DNA from: Acidimicrobiales bacterium
GTDB lineage: Bacteria > Actinomycetota > Acidimicrobiia > Acidimicrobiales > SHLQ01
Assembly: GCA_020628865.1 (NCBI GenBank)
Contig: JAHDEJ010000041.1
Span: forward strand, 1-38,720
Reading direction: 5' to 3'
DNA length: 38,720 nucleotides
Position 1 is the stretch's first letter. Each line of letters opens with the position of its first letter. A program made the translations under genes and the position numbers. Positions 21,944 to 30,997 of this stretch are shown here, piece by piece. The notes under the pieces are model-generated. The model saw nothing but the letters and a program-made list of their open reading frames with translations, was not told where the DNA came from and made no database searches.

Positions 21944-24261
21944 CAGGCGGCCGTCCTTACGAGGAACCAGATCAGCAGCGCAGCGGATCCGAGAGCGATA
22001 CCGAGGGCGTAGGAGCGCACGAATCCGGTCTGGATTCGGCGGACCATTCCGCCTCCCGAGCGAACCGAGGTGGCCACGCCGTTGACGATGCCGTCGATGA
22101 CGTTGGCGTCGAACCAGGCGATGGCGTCGAACAGGACTCGGCCGGGGCCGCCCATGAAGGCGGTGACGGCGTTGTCGTAGTTCCAGCCCTCGGCGAGGAT
22201 CGGCTTCTCGAAGGTGGCCGGGTCACGCTGGTGGAGCAGATAGGTGGCTCGGGCAAGGAGGATCCCGGCGGCACCAGCGCCGATGGCGATGAATGCGAGG
22301 ATCCACTTGGTCGCCGCACTCGCGTTGATGATGTGCTCGTGCGCGAGGGCCGGCTCGAGCCAGTGACCGAGGAAGTGGAGGCCCTTCGTGAACGGCAGGT
22401 TCAGCGCGCCACCGACGATGCTCAGACCGGCGAGGACGACGAGCGGAGCCGTCATCTGCCACGGCGACTCGTGCGGATGGTGCTCGGCCCGGGCGGCGAC
22501 GGTCTCGGGGAGGAAGCCCTCGGCCTCACCGGCGCTCGGCGCTTCACCCGGCGCCGCGATCGGACGATCTCGGCGGGCATTCATGGCCGTGTCCCGGGCA
22601 CGCGAGGCAGTCGATGCCGATGCGGAGGCCTCGTCGAGGGCGGTGGCGGCAGGCGCGAGGGCGGCGTTCGCCTTTTCGAGGGCGGCTTCGGCCGTCTCGA
22701 GGCTGGTCTGAGCGGCCGACCGCTCGTCGTCGTCGACCGCAGAGGCCAGAGCGACCTTGGCGTCCGTCACTGCGGTTTCTGCGTCGCGGGCTGCAGCGAT
22801 TGCCTTTTCGTTCGCTTCGAGTGCGGTCGCCTGCGCATCGTTCGCCGCGCTTGCGGTGGTGGATGCATCGTCGACGTACGCGTCCCAGGCCTGCTCGATC
22901 TCGTCGGCGTCGGGGTCGGCGAAGCGATACCGGCCGAAGAAGGTCATGAAGACCTGGCGGCTCATGTAGAAGGCGGTGAGCATCGCGGTGAGGAGACCGA
23001 GTCCCCAGAGCAGGAAGCCGTTGATGCCGCCCTTGTCCCATGCGGAGAGGAGGATCTCGTCCTTCGACCAGAAGCCGGCGAACGGCGGGACACCGGCGAT
23101 GGCGAGCCAGCCGATGATGAACGTGATCGCGGTGATCGGCATGAGTTTTTGGAGCCCGCCGTACCGGCGCATGTCCTGGTCGTTGTCCATCCCGTGGATG
23201 ACGGAGCCGGAGCCGAGGAAGAGCAGCGCCTTGAAGAAGGCGTGCGTGATCATGTGGAAGATGGCAGCGACGTACGCGCCCACGCCGACAGCGAGGATCA
23301 TGTAGCCGAGCTGCGAGACCGTGGAGTAGGCCAGGACCTTCTTGATGTCGTTCTGGGCGACGGCGATCGTGGCCGCGAAGAGCGCCGTGCCGACACCGAC
23401 CCAGGCGATGACGTCGTTGGCCCAGCCGGCGTCGTGCAGGACGCTGTTGATTCGGGTCAAGAGGTAGACGCCGGACGTCACCATGGTGGCGGCGTGGATG
23501 AGCGCCGAGACCGGCGTCGGGCCGGCCATGGCGTCGGGCAGCCACAGGTACAGCGGGAACTGTGCGGACTTGCCCATGGCGCCGACGAAGATCAGCAGCG
23601 CGAGGCCGGTGGCGACCGAGCCGCTGACGGCGTGATCGGCAACGGCGGCGTCGATGTCCAGGTAGTTGATCGACCCGATGGTGGCGAACGCCAGGAACGT
23701 GGCGACCATGAAGCCCCAGTCACCGACGCGGTTGGTGACGAAGGCCTTCTTGCCAGCGGTGGCGTTTGCTTCTTCCTCGAACCAGAAGGAGATGAGGAAG
23801 TAAGAGCAGGCGCCCACGCCTTCCCAACCGAGGAAGGTGAGGAGCAGGTTGTCGCCCAGCACGAGCATCAGCATCGAGAAGGCGAACAGGTTGAGGTAGA
23901 GGAAGAACTTCGAGAAGTTGGCATCCCCGTGCATGTACCCGATCGAGTACAGGTGGATCAGCGTGCCGATACCGGTCACAAACAGGATCATGGCGACCGA
24001 CAGCGGATCGACGAGGAAGCCGACGTCGACGGAGAAGTCGCCGACCGGCACCCATTCGAAGACGGTGTGGGTGACGCGACGATCGTGCTCATCGAGCCCG
24101 ATCAGGCCCACCCAGGTGCCGACGGCGGCAAGGAACGATCCGCCGATTGCCGCGGTGGCCAACCAGCCCGCCATCGGCTCGCCGAGACGGCGTCCGGCGA
24201 CGAGCAGTGTGATGAATCCGAGCAGCGGAAGGAGCGGGACGAGGTAAACGAGTTCGGTCAT
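21943..24261 (-). CDS. nuoL: NADH-quinone oxidoreductase subunit L (cluster 2) with coiled-coil insertion
   Basis: A 772-residue distal proton-pumping subunit of complex I. The channel Glu is in LGWEGVGACSYFLISFW (147) and the Lys in GAMGKSAQFPLYLWLPDAM (231). HMITHAFFKALLFLGSGSVI and KDEILLSAWDKGG follow. After FMTFFGRYRF (about 447) an insertion of roughly 140 residues occurs before HHPHESPWQMTAPLVVLAG (about 594), where normal NuoL has only a short loop. The insertion is Ala-rich with regular Glu, Lys and Asp and looks like a long helix or coiled coil. Codon use there is like the rest of the gene. The start ATG at 24261 has GAGGGG upstream. Confidence 0.96.
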   Translation of the reverse strand: MTELVYLVPLLPLLGFITLLVAGRRLGEPMAGWLATAAIGGSFLAAVGTWVGLIGLDEHDRRVTHTVFEWVPVGDFSVDVGFLVDPLSVAMILFVTGIGTLIHLYSIGYMHGDANFSKFFLYLNLFAFSMLMLVLGDNLLLTFLGWEGVGACSYFLISFWFEEEANATAGKKAFVTNRVGDWGFMVATFLAFATIGSINYLDIDAAVADHAVSGSVATGLALLIFVGAMGKSAQFPLYLWLPDAMAGPTPVSALIHAATMVTSGVYLLTRINSVLHDAGWANDVIAWVGVGTALFAATIAVAQNDIKKVLAYSTVSQLGYMILAVGVGAYVAAIFHMITHAFFKALLFLGSGSVIHGMDNDQDMRRYGGLQKLMPITAITFIIGWLAIAGVPPFAGFWSKDEILLSAWDKGGINGFLLWGLGLLTAMLTAFYMSRQVFMTFFGRYRFADPDADEIEQAWDAYVDDASTTASAANDAQATALEANEKAIAAARDAETAVTDAKVALASAVDDDERSAAQTSLETAEAALEKANAALAPAATALDEASASASTASRARDTAMNARRDRPIAAPGEAPSAGEAEGFLPETVAARAEHHPHESPWQMTAPLVVLAGLSIVGGALNLPFTKGLHFLGHWLEPALAHEHIINASAATKWILAFIAIGAGAAGILLARATYLLHQRDPATFEKPILAEGWNYDNAVTAFMGGPGRVLFDAIAWFDANVIDGIVNGVATSVRSGGGMVRRIQTGFVRSYALGIALGSAALLIWFLVRTAA

Positions 24262-24264
24262 GCG

Positions 24265-24576
24265 TCAGCCCCTCAGTACCGAAAGATCGTCGGCCGTGGC
24301 GTCCTGGCGGCGGCGCATGATGGCCACCACGATTGCGAGGCCGATCACGACCTCGGCAGCGGCCACGACCATCACGAAGAACACGGCGACCTGGCCACCG
24401 ATGTCGTTCAGGCCCCAGGCCAGCGCAACGAAGGTCAGGTTGACGGCGTTCAGCATCAGCTCGACGCACATGAACATCACGAGCGGGTTCCGACGGACGA
24501 GCAGGCCGACGGCACCGATCGAGAACAGCAGGGCACCGAGAACCAGGTACCAGGTCGGGGTGAGGACCAGATCCAT
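24265..24576 (-). CDS. nuoK: NADH-quinone oxidoreductase subunit K (cluster 2)
   Basis: A 103-residue, three-span membrane subunit of complex I. The two conserved membrane Glu are in MFMCVELMLNAVNLTFVAL (39) and VVAAAEVVIGLAIVVA (75). The ATG at 24576 shares a base with the nuoJ2 stop; nuoL2 starts 3 nt after the stop. Size is that of the family and nothing is unusual. Confidence 0.96.
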   Translation of the reverse strand: MDLVLTPTWYLVLGALLFSIGAVGLLVRRNPLVMFMCVELMLNAVNLTFVALAWGLNDIGGQVAVFFVMVVAAAEVVIGLAIVVAIMRRRQDATADDLSVLRG

Positions 24577-25214
24577 CAGGCCTCCTCTGCGTCGACGACG
24601 GCGTCGTCGGCGGTCGGGTCGGCCGCATCGGCGGCGCGGGACACGCGGCGCTCAGGCAGGTCGGGCAGTGGCTGGAGTTCTCCGGAGATCTTGCGGGCCA
24701 TCACGACGGCGCCGACGACGGCGACGGTGAGGAGCAGACCCGTGACTTCGAAGGCGAACACGAAGTCCGTGAAGATCGACTCGGCGAGCTGATTGACGTC
24801 CGGCAGCGGTTCGCCGTCGACGCCGAGGCGGTCGAGCGCAGACCGGGAGCTCTGGAAGCCCGTTGCACCATCGACGGAGTAGATGATCGCGAGCAGCAGG
24901 CCGAGGATCGACGCGCCGGTGAACCAGGCGAGCTGCCGCTGGCCGATGATGGGCTCGACCCGGAGATTCTCCGAGCGATCGACGCCGAGCAGCATGATCA
25001 CGAACAGGAACAGGATGACGATGGCGCCGGCGTAGACGATGACCTGGATCGCGGCGAGGAAGTGGGCCTCGATCACGAGGAACAGCACAGCGACACCGAA
25101 GAGCGTCTGAATGAGGAACAGCGCAGCGTGCACGGGGTGGCGGGCGAAGATGACGCCGCCGGCACCGACCAGCACGATGGCGGCCGCGATGAGGAAGACG
25201 ATGACCTGCAGCAT
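24576..25214 (-). CDS. nuoJ: NADH-quinone oxidoreductase subunit J (cluster 2)
   Basis: A 212-residue membrane subunit of complex I with five hydrophobic segments. The family signature is AAIQVIVYAGAIVILFLFVI. A polar C-terminal tail rich in Asp and Ala (from about 178) follows the last helix. It lacks the long polar loop seen in the cluster 1 copy. The ATG at 25214 shares a base with the nuoI2 stop. Confidence 0.95.
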   Translation of the reverse strand: MLQVIVFLIAAAIVLVGAGGVIFARHPVHAALFLIQTLFGVAVLFLVIEAHFLAAIQVIVYAGAIVILFLFVIMLLGVDRSENLRVEPIIGQRQLAWFTGASILGLLLAIIYSVDGATGFQSSRSALDRLGVDGEPLPDVNQLAESIFTDFVFAFEVTGLLLTVAVVGAVVMARKISGELQPLPDLPERRVSRAADAADPTADDAVVDAEEA

Positions 25215-25864
25215 CAGTGGCCCCCGTGCTCGTCGTGATCGTCGGCGGCCGGTTCGGCTTCGATCACCGCATGCTGGCCCTGCTCGGGTGCACGCACGCC
25301 GTAGCCGAGTTCGCCCGACCAGGCGACCCGGTTCTCGTAGTCGGCGTCACCGCCGGGTGCGGTCGCCCGCATCCATCCGGAGGTGGCCAAGTCGTCGCCC
25401 TCGCGCCAATCTTCCCAGGGAAGCTTCTGTGGCATGCCATCGTCACCGACGACGAGTTCGTCCTTGGTGTAGATGGCGTCGGAGCGGTTGGTGAACGAGA
25501 ACTCGAAGAGCTTCGATTCGGTGATCGCTTCCGTGGGGCACGCTTCCACGCAGAGGTCGCAGTGGATGCAGCGCAGGTAGTTGATCTCGTAGATGTAGCC
25601 GTAGCGCTCACCCGGTGAGACCGGGTTGTCGGGCTGGTTGTCGGCGCCGCGGACGTAGATGCAGCGGGCCGGGCAGACGCCGGCGCACAGCTCACAGCCG
25701 ATGCACTTCTCCATGCCGTCCTCGTACCGGTTCAGTACGTGACGTCCGTGCAGGCGTTCGGGCTTCGGGCGCTTCTCGCCCTCTCCCCCGGCCTTGTATT
25801 CACCCGTGACCCGCTCTTCGAAGAGCTTGGCGAAGGTGACTGCGAATCCTTCGAGGTACCCCAT
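25214..25864 (-). CDS. nuoI: NADH-quinone oxidoreductase subunit I, two [4Fe-4S] (cluster 2)
   Basis: A 216-residue peripheral-arm subunit with two tetranuclear cluster motifs: CIGCELCAGVCP (54-65) and CIHCDLCVEACP (99-110). The segment between them (RGADNQPDNPVSPGERYGY) is ordinary, in contrast to the basic loop of the cluster 1 NuoI. The C-terminal third is longer than in cluster 1 and ends in a small His/Asp tail (DDHDEHGGH). The ATG at 25864 shares a base with the nuoH2 stop. Confidence 0.96.
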   Translation of the reverse strand: MGYLEGFAVTFAKLFEERVTGEYKAGGEGEKRPKPERLHGRHVLNRYEDGMEKCIGCELCAGVCPARCIYVRGADNQPDNPVSPGERYGYIYEINYLRCIHCDLCVEACPTEAITESKLFEFSFTNRSDAIYTKDELVVGDDGMPQKLPWEDWREGDDLATSGWMRATAPGGDADYENRVAWSGELGYGVRAPEQGQHAVIEAEPAADDHDEHGGH

Positions 25865-27120
25865 CAGCCGTACTCCAACACATCAGATTCGGCTCGGTTG
25901 AGACGAGCGTTTCGAATGGCACCCATCAAGAGGCTCATCGCCAGGACCCCGCCGGCGAGGCCGACGGCGATCACGACGAAGATGTTCCAGTCCTCGTCCT
26001 GACCGACGCGGATGGCCGCAAGGATCAGGAACCAGATGAGCGAGATCGGGATAAGCACCTTCCAGCCGAGGTCCATCAGCTGGTCGTAGCGGAGACGAGG
26101 CAGCGTGGCTCGGAACCAGACGAAGATGAACAGGAAGACGATGACCTTGCTGAAGAACCAGAGGATCGGCCAGAACCAATCGATGGCGTCCCACAGGATG
26201 GGGCCATCGGGGCCACCGAAGAAGAGCGTGACCATGATGGCCGACATGGTCACCACGTTCATGAACTCGGCGAGGAAGAAGAGCGAGAACCGCAGCGAGC
26301 TGTACTCGGTGTGGAACCCGCCGACGAGTTCCTGCTCGGCTTCGACGAGGTCGAAGGGCGGGCGGTTCAGCTCAGCCGTGCCGGCGATGAGGAACACGAT
26401 GAACGGGATGAAGCCAAGTCCGAAAATGTTCCAGCTAGCGACGGAAATTTCAACACCAAGCACCTCGGCACCACCGACTTGCTCAGCCACAATGTCATGG
26501 GTCGAGAGCGAGCCACTGGCAAGAAGCACCGCTGCGAGGGACAGTCCAAGAGCCGCCTCGTAGGAGACCATCTGGGCGGACGCACGCACCGAGCCGAGCA
26601 GCGGGTACTTGGATCCGGAGGACCAGCCGGCGAGCATGACGCCGTAGATGCCGAGGCCCGACATGGCGAGGAACAGCAGAATGCCCATGGGCGGGTCGAC
26701 GAGCTGCACGAGGAACGTGTGTCCGAAGAGCTCGGCTTCGCCGTTCTTGTCGGCGAAGTTGCCGCCGATCGGCACCATCGTGAACATCAGGAAGGCGGGG
26801 ATGAGCGACAGGTACGGGGCCAGCTTGAAGACGAAGCGGTCCGCCTGATCCGGGATGAGGTCTTCCTTGAAGAAGAGCTTGATGCCGTCGGCCAGGGTCT
26901 GGAGGATGCCCCATGGTCCGGCCACGTTCGGACCGATGCGGTTCTGCATGTCCGAGACGACCTTGCGCTCAAACCACACCATGAGCATCACGGCGACGAG
27001 CAGGAACGCAAAGATCAGGACGACCTGGATGATCAGGAAAACGGGATCGTTTTCCCAGAACCGCCAAGTGGGCCAGCTCCATTCGAACGTCTCGAGGTAC
27101 GGCTGCTGAGCGAAGATCAC
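25864..27120 (-). CDS. nuoH: NADH-quinone oxidoreductase subunit H (cluster 2)
   Basis: A 418-residue membrane subunit that links the quinone cavity to the proton channels. Family segments are MQNRIGPNVAGPWGILQTLA, GWSSGSKYPLLGSVRASAQM, SYEAALGLSL and AELNRPPFDLVEAEQELVGG. It is longer than the cluster 1 copy (344) through an N-terminal helix region and a C-terminal extra membrane segment, as in actinobacterial NuoH. The ATG at 27120 overlaps the nuoG2 stop (ATGA). Confidence 0.96.
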   Translation of the reverse strand: MIFAQQPYLETFEWSWPTWRFWENDPVFLIIQVVLIFAFLLVAVMLMVWFERKVVSDMQNRIGPNVAGPWGILQTLADGIKLFFKEDLIPDQADRFVFKLAPYLSLIPAFLMFTMVPIGGNFADKNGEAELFGHTFLVQLVDPPMGILLFLAMSGLGIYGVMLAGWSSGSKYPLLGSVRASAQMVSYEAALGLSLAAVLLASGSLSTHDIVAEQVGGAEVLGVEISVASWNIFGLGFIPFIVFLIAGTAELNRPPFDLVEAEQELVGGFHTEYSSLRFSLFFLAEFMNVVTMSAIMVTLFFGGPDGPILWDAIDWFWPILWFFSKVIVFLFIFVWFRATLPRLRYDQLMDLGWKVLIPISLIWFLILAAIRVGQDEDWNIFVVIAVGLAGGVLAMSLLMGAIRNARLNRAESDVLEYG

Positions 27121-29615
27121 GAGACACGCTCCAGGGACACGGTGGTCACCGTCCGGGCGGAGTCGAGCAGCGACGCAGCGGATGCATTGGGCTGATTGAA
27201 CTCGATGGCGACGGCTCCGGCGGGGACCCCGGCGTCGGCAACCACGGGCAGCGTGATCGAACCGACCTCGGACCGCACGGTGACATCGTCGCCGTCGGTG
27301 AACCCGAGCGAGGCGAACTGTGCCGGATTGATCGAGGCGGAGGCGCCGGCGGCGAGTTCGACGAGCGACGGGCTGTTGGTGAGCAGCGTGCCGGCGTCGT
27401 ACATCTTGCGGGTGACGATCAGTCGCATGTCGGACGAGTCCGCCATCTCGACGTTCGGTGCCGGTGGCCGGCTGATCGACGAACCGGCGAGCAGGACGCC
27501 TTCGGTGCCGCCCTCGGCGATGTCGGCCATCGAGAGGTCGGCGTGCAAGGGGGACGCGGCGGCGAAGTCGGCCCAGAGCTCGTCGAGATCGATGAAGCCG
27601 AGGTCGTCAGCGAGTTGTGCAGCGAGTTCGGCGGCGATCATCCAGTCGGGGCGGGCCGTTCCGGGAGGCGTCACCTTGCGAGCGATCGGGCTGAGGCGGC
27701 CCTCCATGTTCGTGAAGGTGCCGTCGACCTCGGTGGCGCTCGCGGCGGCCGGGAAGACGATGTCTGCGCCGGTCGAGGTGAGGTTCAGATGCGTGTCGAC
27801 CGAGATGAGGTGGTTGACCTTGTTGAACGCACGCTCGGCCAGGGCTGCATCGGGGAAGTCGGCGAGCGGGTCGCAGCCGAGGAGGATGGCGACCTCGACG
27901 TCTCCGGCGTCGGCCTTGCGAAGCATCGCTTCGGCATCGAGACCGGCAGAGGCGGGAAGCGATCCCCACGTGTCTGGTGCAGTGGAGCCGGCGAGACGGC
28001 GACGGCCGGGCAGCATGCCCGGGGCGAGGCCGGCGTCGATGGCGCCCATGACGTTGGCGCGGTGCAGGGCCGGGAGGAACGTGGCGTTCGGGTACTGCTC
28101 GGCCAGACGCAGCGCAGCTTGCGCCATGACGGTCGGATCTTCGCCGAGCGAACCGGAACCGAGCACCACGGTGACAGCGTCGGCCGCTCCGAGTGCCTCG
28201 GCCATTGCGGCAATGGCGTCAGCGTCGCAGCCACCGGCCGCACCGCCGGCAGCGAGAGCGCCGACGACGTCGCCGAGCTCGCCGGGCAGCGCGTGCAGCG
28301 ACTGGGCCGCGTACTGGCTGAGACCGCTCGAGCGGGGGTTGAGTTCGAGGATGGTGGCGCCGTCGTGCATGGCGGCGTGACGGAGGCGCAGGAACAGCGC
28401 GCCGTGCGTCTCCTTGGGATCGGCGCCGACCACCAGGACGGTTCCGCCCGGGGCGCAGGCCTGGTCGATGGTGGCGCGAGGCAGGCTGAGCAGCACCTCG
28501 GCTGCGGGCCCGTCACCGAGCTGGGCGTCCACGTTGTCGGTACCGATGACGGCCTTGGCGAGCTTGGCCCAGGCGTACTGCGATTCGGTGGTCATCCGGG
28601 ATCCGCCGAGCACGATGACCTTCTCGGGGTCGACGTCACGAAGTGCATCGCCGGCCTTGCCGAGGGCGAGCGCCCACGAGGCGCCGACGAGCTGATCGCC
28701 CGAGTCGGTCGGGTTGCCGAGCTTGTCGCCACGCACCAGGGGGCCGGTGAGGCGGGCGTCGGCGTTCCATGCTTCGAAGCTGAAGCGCTCCTTGTCAGAG
28801 AGCCAGCCCCAGTTGACGGGGTCGCTGTCCACGCCCAGGTATCGGAGTACCTCGTTGCGCGAGGACTGGACGGTGATGCGGCTGCCGACGGAATCCATCG
28901 TTGCCGTGGAGGCGATTTCGGTGAGGTCCCACGGACGGGCCTTGAAGCGGTACGGCTTGGCGGTGAGCGCACCCACCGGGCAGATCTGCACCGTGTTGCC
29001 GGAGAAGTACGACGAGAACGGCTCGTCCGGGAACGTGTTGACCTCGGTCTCGTTGCCGCGGGCCTGAAAGTGGATCAGCGGGTCACCGGCGACATCGCCG
29101 GCGAAGCGGGTGCAGCGGTCGCACAGGATGCAGCGTTCACGGTCCAGGTAGACGATGTCGGAGATCGGGATGGGCTTTTCGAAGTGGCGCTTCTCTTCGA
29201 CGAACCGGCTTTCGCCGGGGCCGTACGCAACGGTCTGGTCCTGGAGGGGGCACTCGCCGCCCTTGTCGCAGACCGGGCAGTCGAGCGGATGATTGATGAG
29301 CAGGAACTCGAGGACGCCGTCCTGGGCCTTCTTGGCAACGTCGGACTCGGTTTGGACGACCATGCCGTCGCTGACGGGGAGCATGCAGCTCGGCTGGAGG
29401 CCGGGCCCACGGCCGGTGTCGACCTCGACGAGGCACATGCGGCACATGCCCACCGGCTTCATGCGCGGGTGGTAGCAGAAGCGCGGGATGTAGACGCCAT
29501 GGCGCTCGGCGGCCGCGATGAGCAGCTCGCCCTTCTTCGCCATGATCTCGACACCGTCGATCGTGACGGGCACGCCGTCGGTGACTTCGTCAGCCTGGGG
29601 TTCCGTGGCGGTCAT
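27117..29615 (-). CDS. nuoG: NADH-quinone oxidoreductase subunit G (cluster 2)
   Basis: An 832-residue peripheral-arm subunit. N-terminal clusters: [2Fe-2S] with Cys47, 58, 61 and 77; the His-Cys3 cluster N5 (INHPLDCPVCDKGGEC, His109, Cys113, 116, 122); and N4 with CILCDRC (162, 165, 168) plus Cys212 in QICPVGALTAKPYRFKARPW. The inactive molybdopterin-oxidoreductase domain follows. Where NuoG with the extra cluster N7 has C-x2-C-x3-C, this protein reads LTEIASTATMDSVGSRI (about 231-247) with no Cys, so N7 is absent. Only cluster 2 has this subunit. The ATG at 29615 overlaps the nuoF2 stop (ATGA). Confidence 0.96.
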   Translation of the reverse strand: MTATEPQADEVTDGVPVTIDGVEIMAKKGELLIAAAERHGVYIPRFCYHPRMKPVGMCRMCLVEVDTGRGPGLQPSCMLPVSDGMVVQTESDVAKKAQDGVLEFLLINHPLDCPVCDKGGECPLQDQTVAYGPGESRFVEEKRHFEKPIPISDIVYLDRERCILCDRCTRFAGDVAGDPLIHFQARGNETEVNTFPDEPFSSYFSGNTVQICPVGALTAKPYRFKARPWDLTEIASTATMDSVGSRITVQSSRNEVLRYLGVDSDPVNWGWLSDKERFSFEAWNADARLTGPLVRGDKLGNPTDSGDQLVGASWALALGKAGDALRDVDPEKVIVLGGSRMTTESQYAWAKLAKAVIGTDNVDAQLGDGPAAEVLLSLPRATIDQACAPGGTVLVVGADPKETHGALFLRLRHAAMHDGATILELNPRSSGLSQYAAQSLHALPGELGDVVGALAAGGAAGGCDADAIAAMAEALGAADAVTVVLGSGSLGEDPTVMAQAALRLAEQYPNATFLPALHRANVMGAIDAGLAPGMLPGRRRLAGSTAPDTWGSLPASAGLDAEAMLRKADAGDVEVAILLGCDPLADFPDAALAERAFNKVNHLISVDTHLNLTSTGADIVFPAAASATEVDGTFTNMEGRLSPIARKVTPPGTARPDWMIAAELAAQLADDLGFIDLDELWADFAAASPLHADLSMADIAEGGTEGVLLAGSSISRPPAPNVEMADSSDMRLIVTRKMYDAGTLLTNSPSLVELAAGASASINPAQFASLGFTDGDDVTVRSEVGSITLPVVADAGVPAGAVAIEFNQPNASAASLLDSARTVTTVSLERVS

Positions 29616-30997
29616 GCGGTCACCTCAACTGGGGTACCGATCTTGGCTTCGAACTCGTGGCGGAAGCGGCGGATGGCAGACGTGATCGGCGCGACCGACG
29701 ACGGGCCGAGCGGGCAGATCGTGGTCTGGCGGGGCGGGAAGGGCACCGCGTCGAGCCCTTCGGCTTCGAACGAGGCCACCGGGTACGGCCCGGGCGAGAT
29801 GTTGTCGGCGACGTCGAGCAGCAGATCGAGGTCCTCGGGCCGGCCGTTGCCGTCGAGGATGCGCTGGAGGATCTTCTCTTCCCAGCTGGTGCCTTCGCGG
29901 CACGGCGCACACTTGCCACAGGATTCGCGGGCAAAGAAGCGCACGACCCGCAGGCAGGCCTTCACCGCATCGGTCGAGTCGTCCATGATGACGATCGCAC
30001 CGGAACCGAGCATCGTGCCGGCCGCACCGACCGGACGGGCCTCGAGCGGAAGCGAGACGTGCTCGGGGAACAGCCACGGGGCGGAGCCGCCGCCGGGGAT
30101 GAACATCTTGAGCTCGTGGCCGTCGCGCATGCCCTGGCAGTAGTCGTCGCCGTAGATGAGATCTTCGTACGTGGTGACACCCTGCTCGACCTCGTAGACG
30201 CCGGGGCGCTTCACGTGGCCGGACACCGCGAACATGCGGGTACCCGGAGAGGTCTCGCTGCCGAGTTCCTTGTACGCCTCGGCACCGTGTTCGAGCATCC
30301 ACGGCAGGTTGGCGAGGGTCTCGACGTTGTTCACGATCGTCGGCTGGCCGTAGAGGCCGACGGCGGCCGGGAAGAACGGCGGCTTCAGACGCGGCATGCC
30401 GCGGTTGCCTTCGAGGCTCTCGATGAGCGCGGTCTCTTCGCCGACGATGTACGCACCGGCACCCCAGTGCAGGACGATGTCGACCGAAAAGTCCGTGCCG
30501 AGGATGTTCTTGCCGACGTAGCCGGCTTCGTAGGCCTCGTTGAGGGCGTCGGCGAGGCGCTGCTGGGCGATCGCCATCTCGCCGCGGACGTAGAGGAAGC
30601 ACTGCGAGAGGCCGATCGCGTAGCAGGCGATGAGGCAGCCCTCGATGAGCTGATGGGGATCGAGCTCCATGAGGAGGCGATCCTTGTAGGTGCCGGGCTC
30701 GGACTCGTCGCCGTTGACGACGAGGTAGCGCGGCCAGACCTCGGGCGGGCAGAAGCCCCACTTGATGCCGGCCGGGAAACCGGCGCCGCCGCGACCGAGC
30801 AGCGTGCCTTCACGGACGATGCCGTGGCACTCTTCCGGGCCGTTCGCAAGGGCCTTCTTGAGCCCTTCGTAGCCGCCCGTCGCCAGGTAACGGTCCAGCG
30901 TGTAGCTGTCCTCGTAGCCGAAGCGACTCGACACGACCTTGGTGCCGGGGCTGTCGACATAGCCGGGAGCGTGCGGGACGTATTCGCCAGTTGCCAT
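29612..30997 (-). CDS. nuoF: NADH-quinone oxidoreductase subunit F, FMN and NADH site (cluster 2)
   Basis: A 461-residue subunit that binds NADH, FMN and cluster N3. Visible: the NADH/FMN loop GRGGAGFPAGIKW (69-80), the FMN segment NGDESEPGTYKDR, and the N3 ligands in ESCGKCAPCREG with a fourth Cys in TTICPLG. A short Pro-rich insertion precedes that last Cys. I use the ATG at 30997 (MATGEYVPHA), which shares a base with the nuoE2 stop; the frame from 31027 adds ten residues inside nuoE2. It is the only NADH-oxidising subunit gene in the window. Confidence 0.96.
   Translation of the reverse strand: MATGEYVPHAPGYVDSPGTKVVSSRFGYEDSYTLDRYLATGGYEGLKKALANGPEECHGIVREGTLLGRGGAGFPAGIKWGFCPPEVWPRYLVVNGDESEPGTYKDRLLMELDPHQLIEGCLIACYAIGLSQCFLYVRGEMAIAQQRLADALNEAYEAGYVGKNILGTDFSVDIVLHWGAGAYIVGEETALIESLEGNRGMPRLKPPFFPAAVGLYGQPTIVNNVETLANLPWMLEHGAEAYKELGSETSPGTRMFAVSGHVKRPGVYEVEQGVTTYEDLIYGDDYCQGMRDGHELKMFIPGGGSAPWLFPEHVSLPLEARPVGAAGTMLGSGAIVIMDDSTDAVKACLRVVRFFARESCGKCAPCREGTSWEEKILQRILDGNGRPEDLDLLLDVADNISPGPYPVASFEAEGLDAVPFPPRQTTICPLGPSSVAPITSAIRRFRHEFEAKIGTPVEVTA

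Noticed and set aside
22231-24792. 853-codon plus-strand ORF opposite nuoL2 and nuoK2
   Set aside because: It is antisense to well-recognised genes, with biased composition and no family motif.
27543-30143. 866-codon plus-strand ORF opposite nuoG2 and nuoF2
   Set aside because: It is an antisense shadow spanning two real genes; it has no ribosome-binding site or motif.
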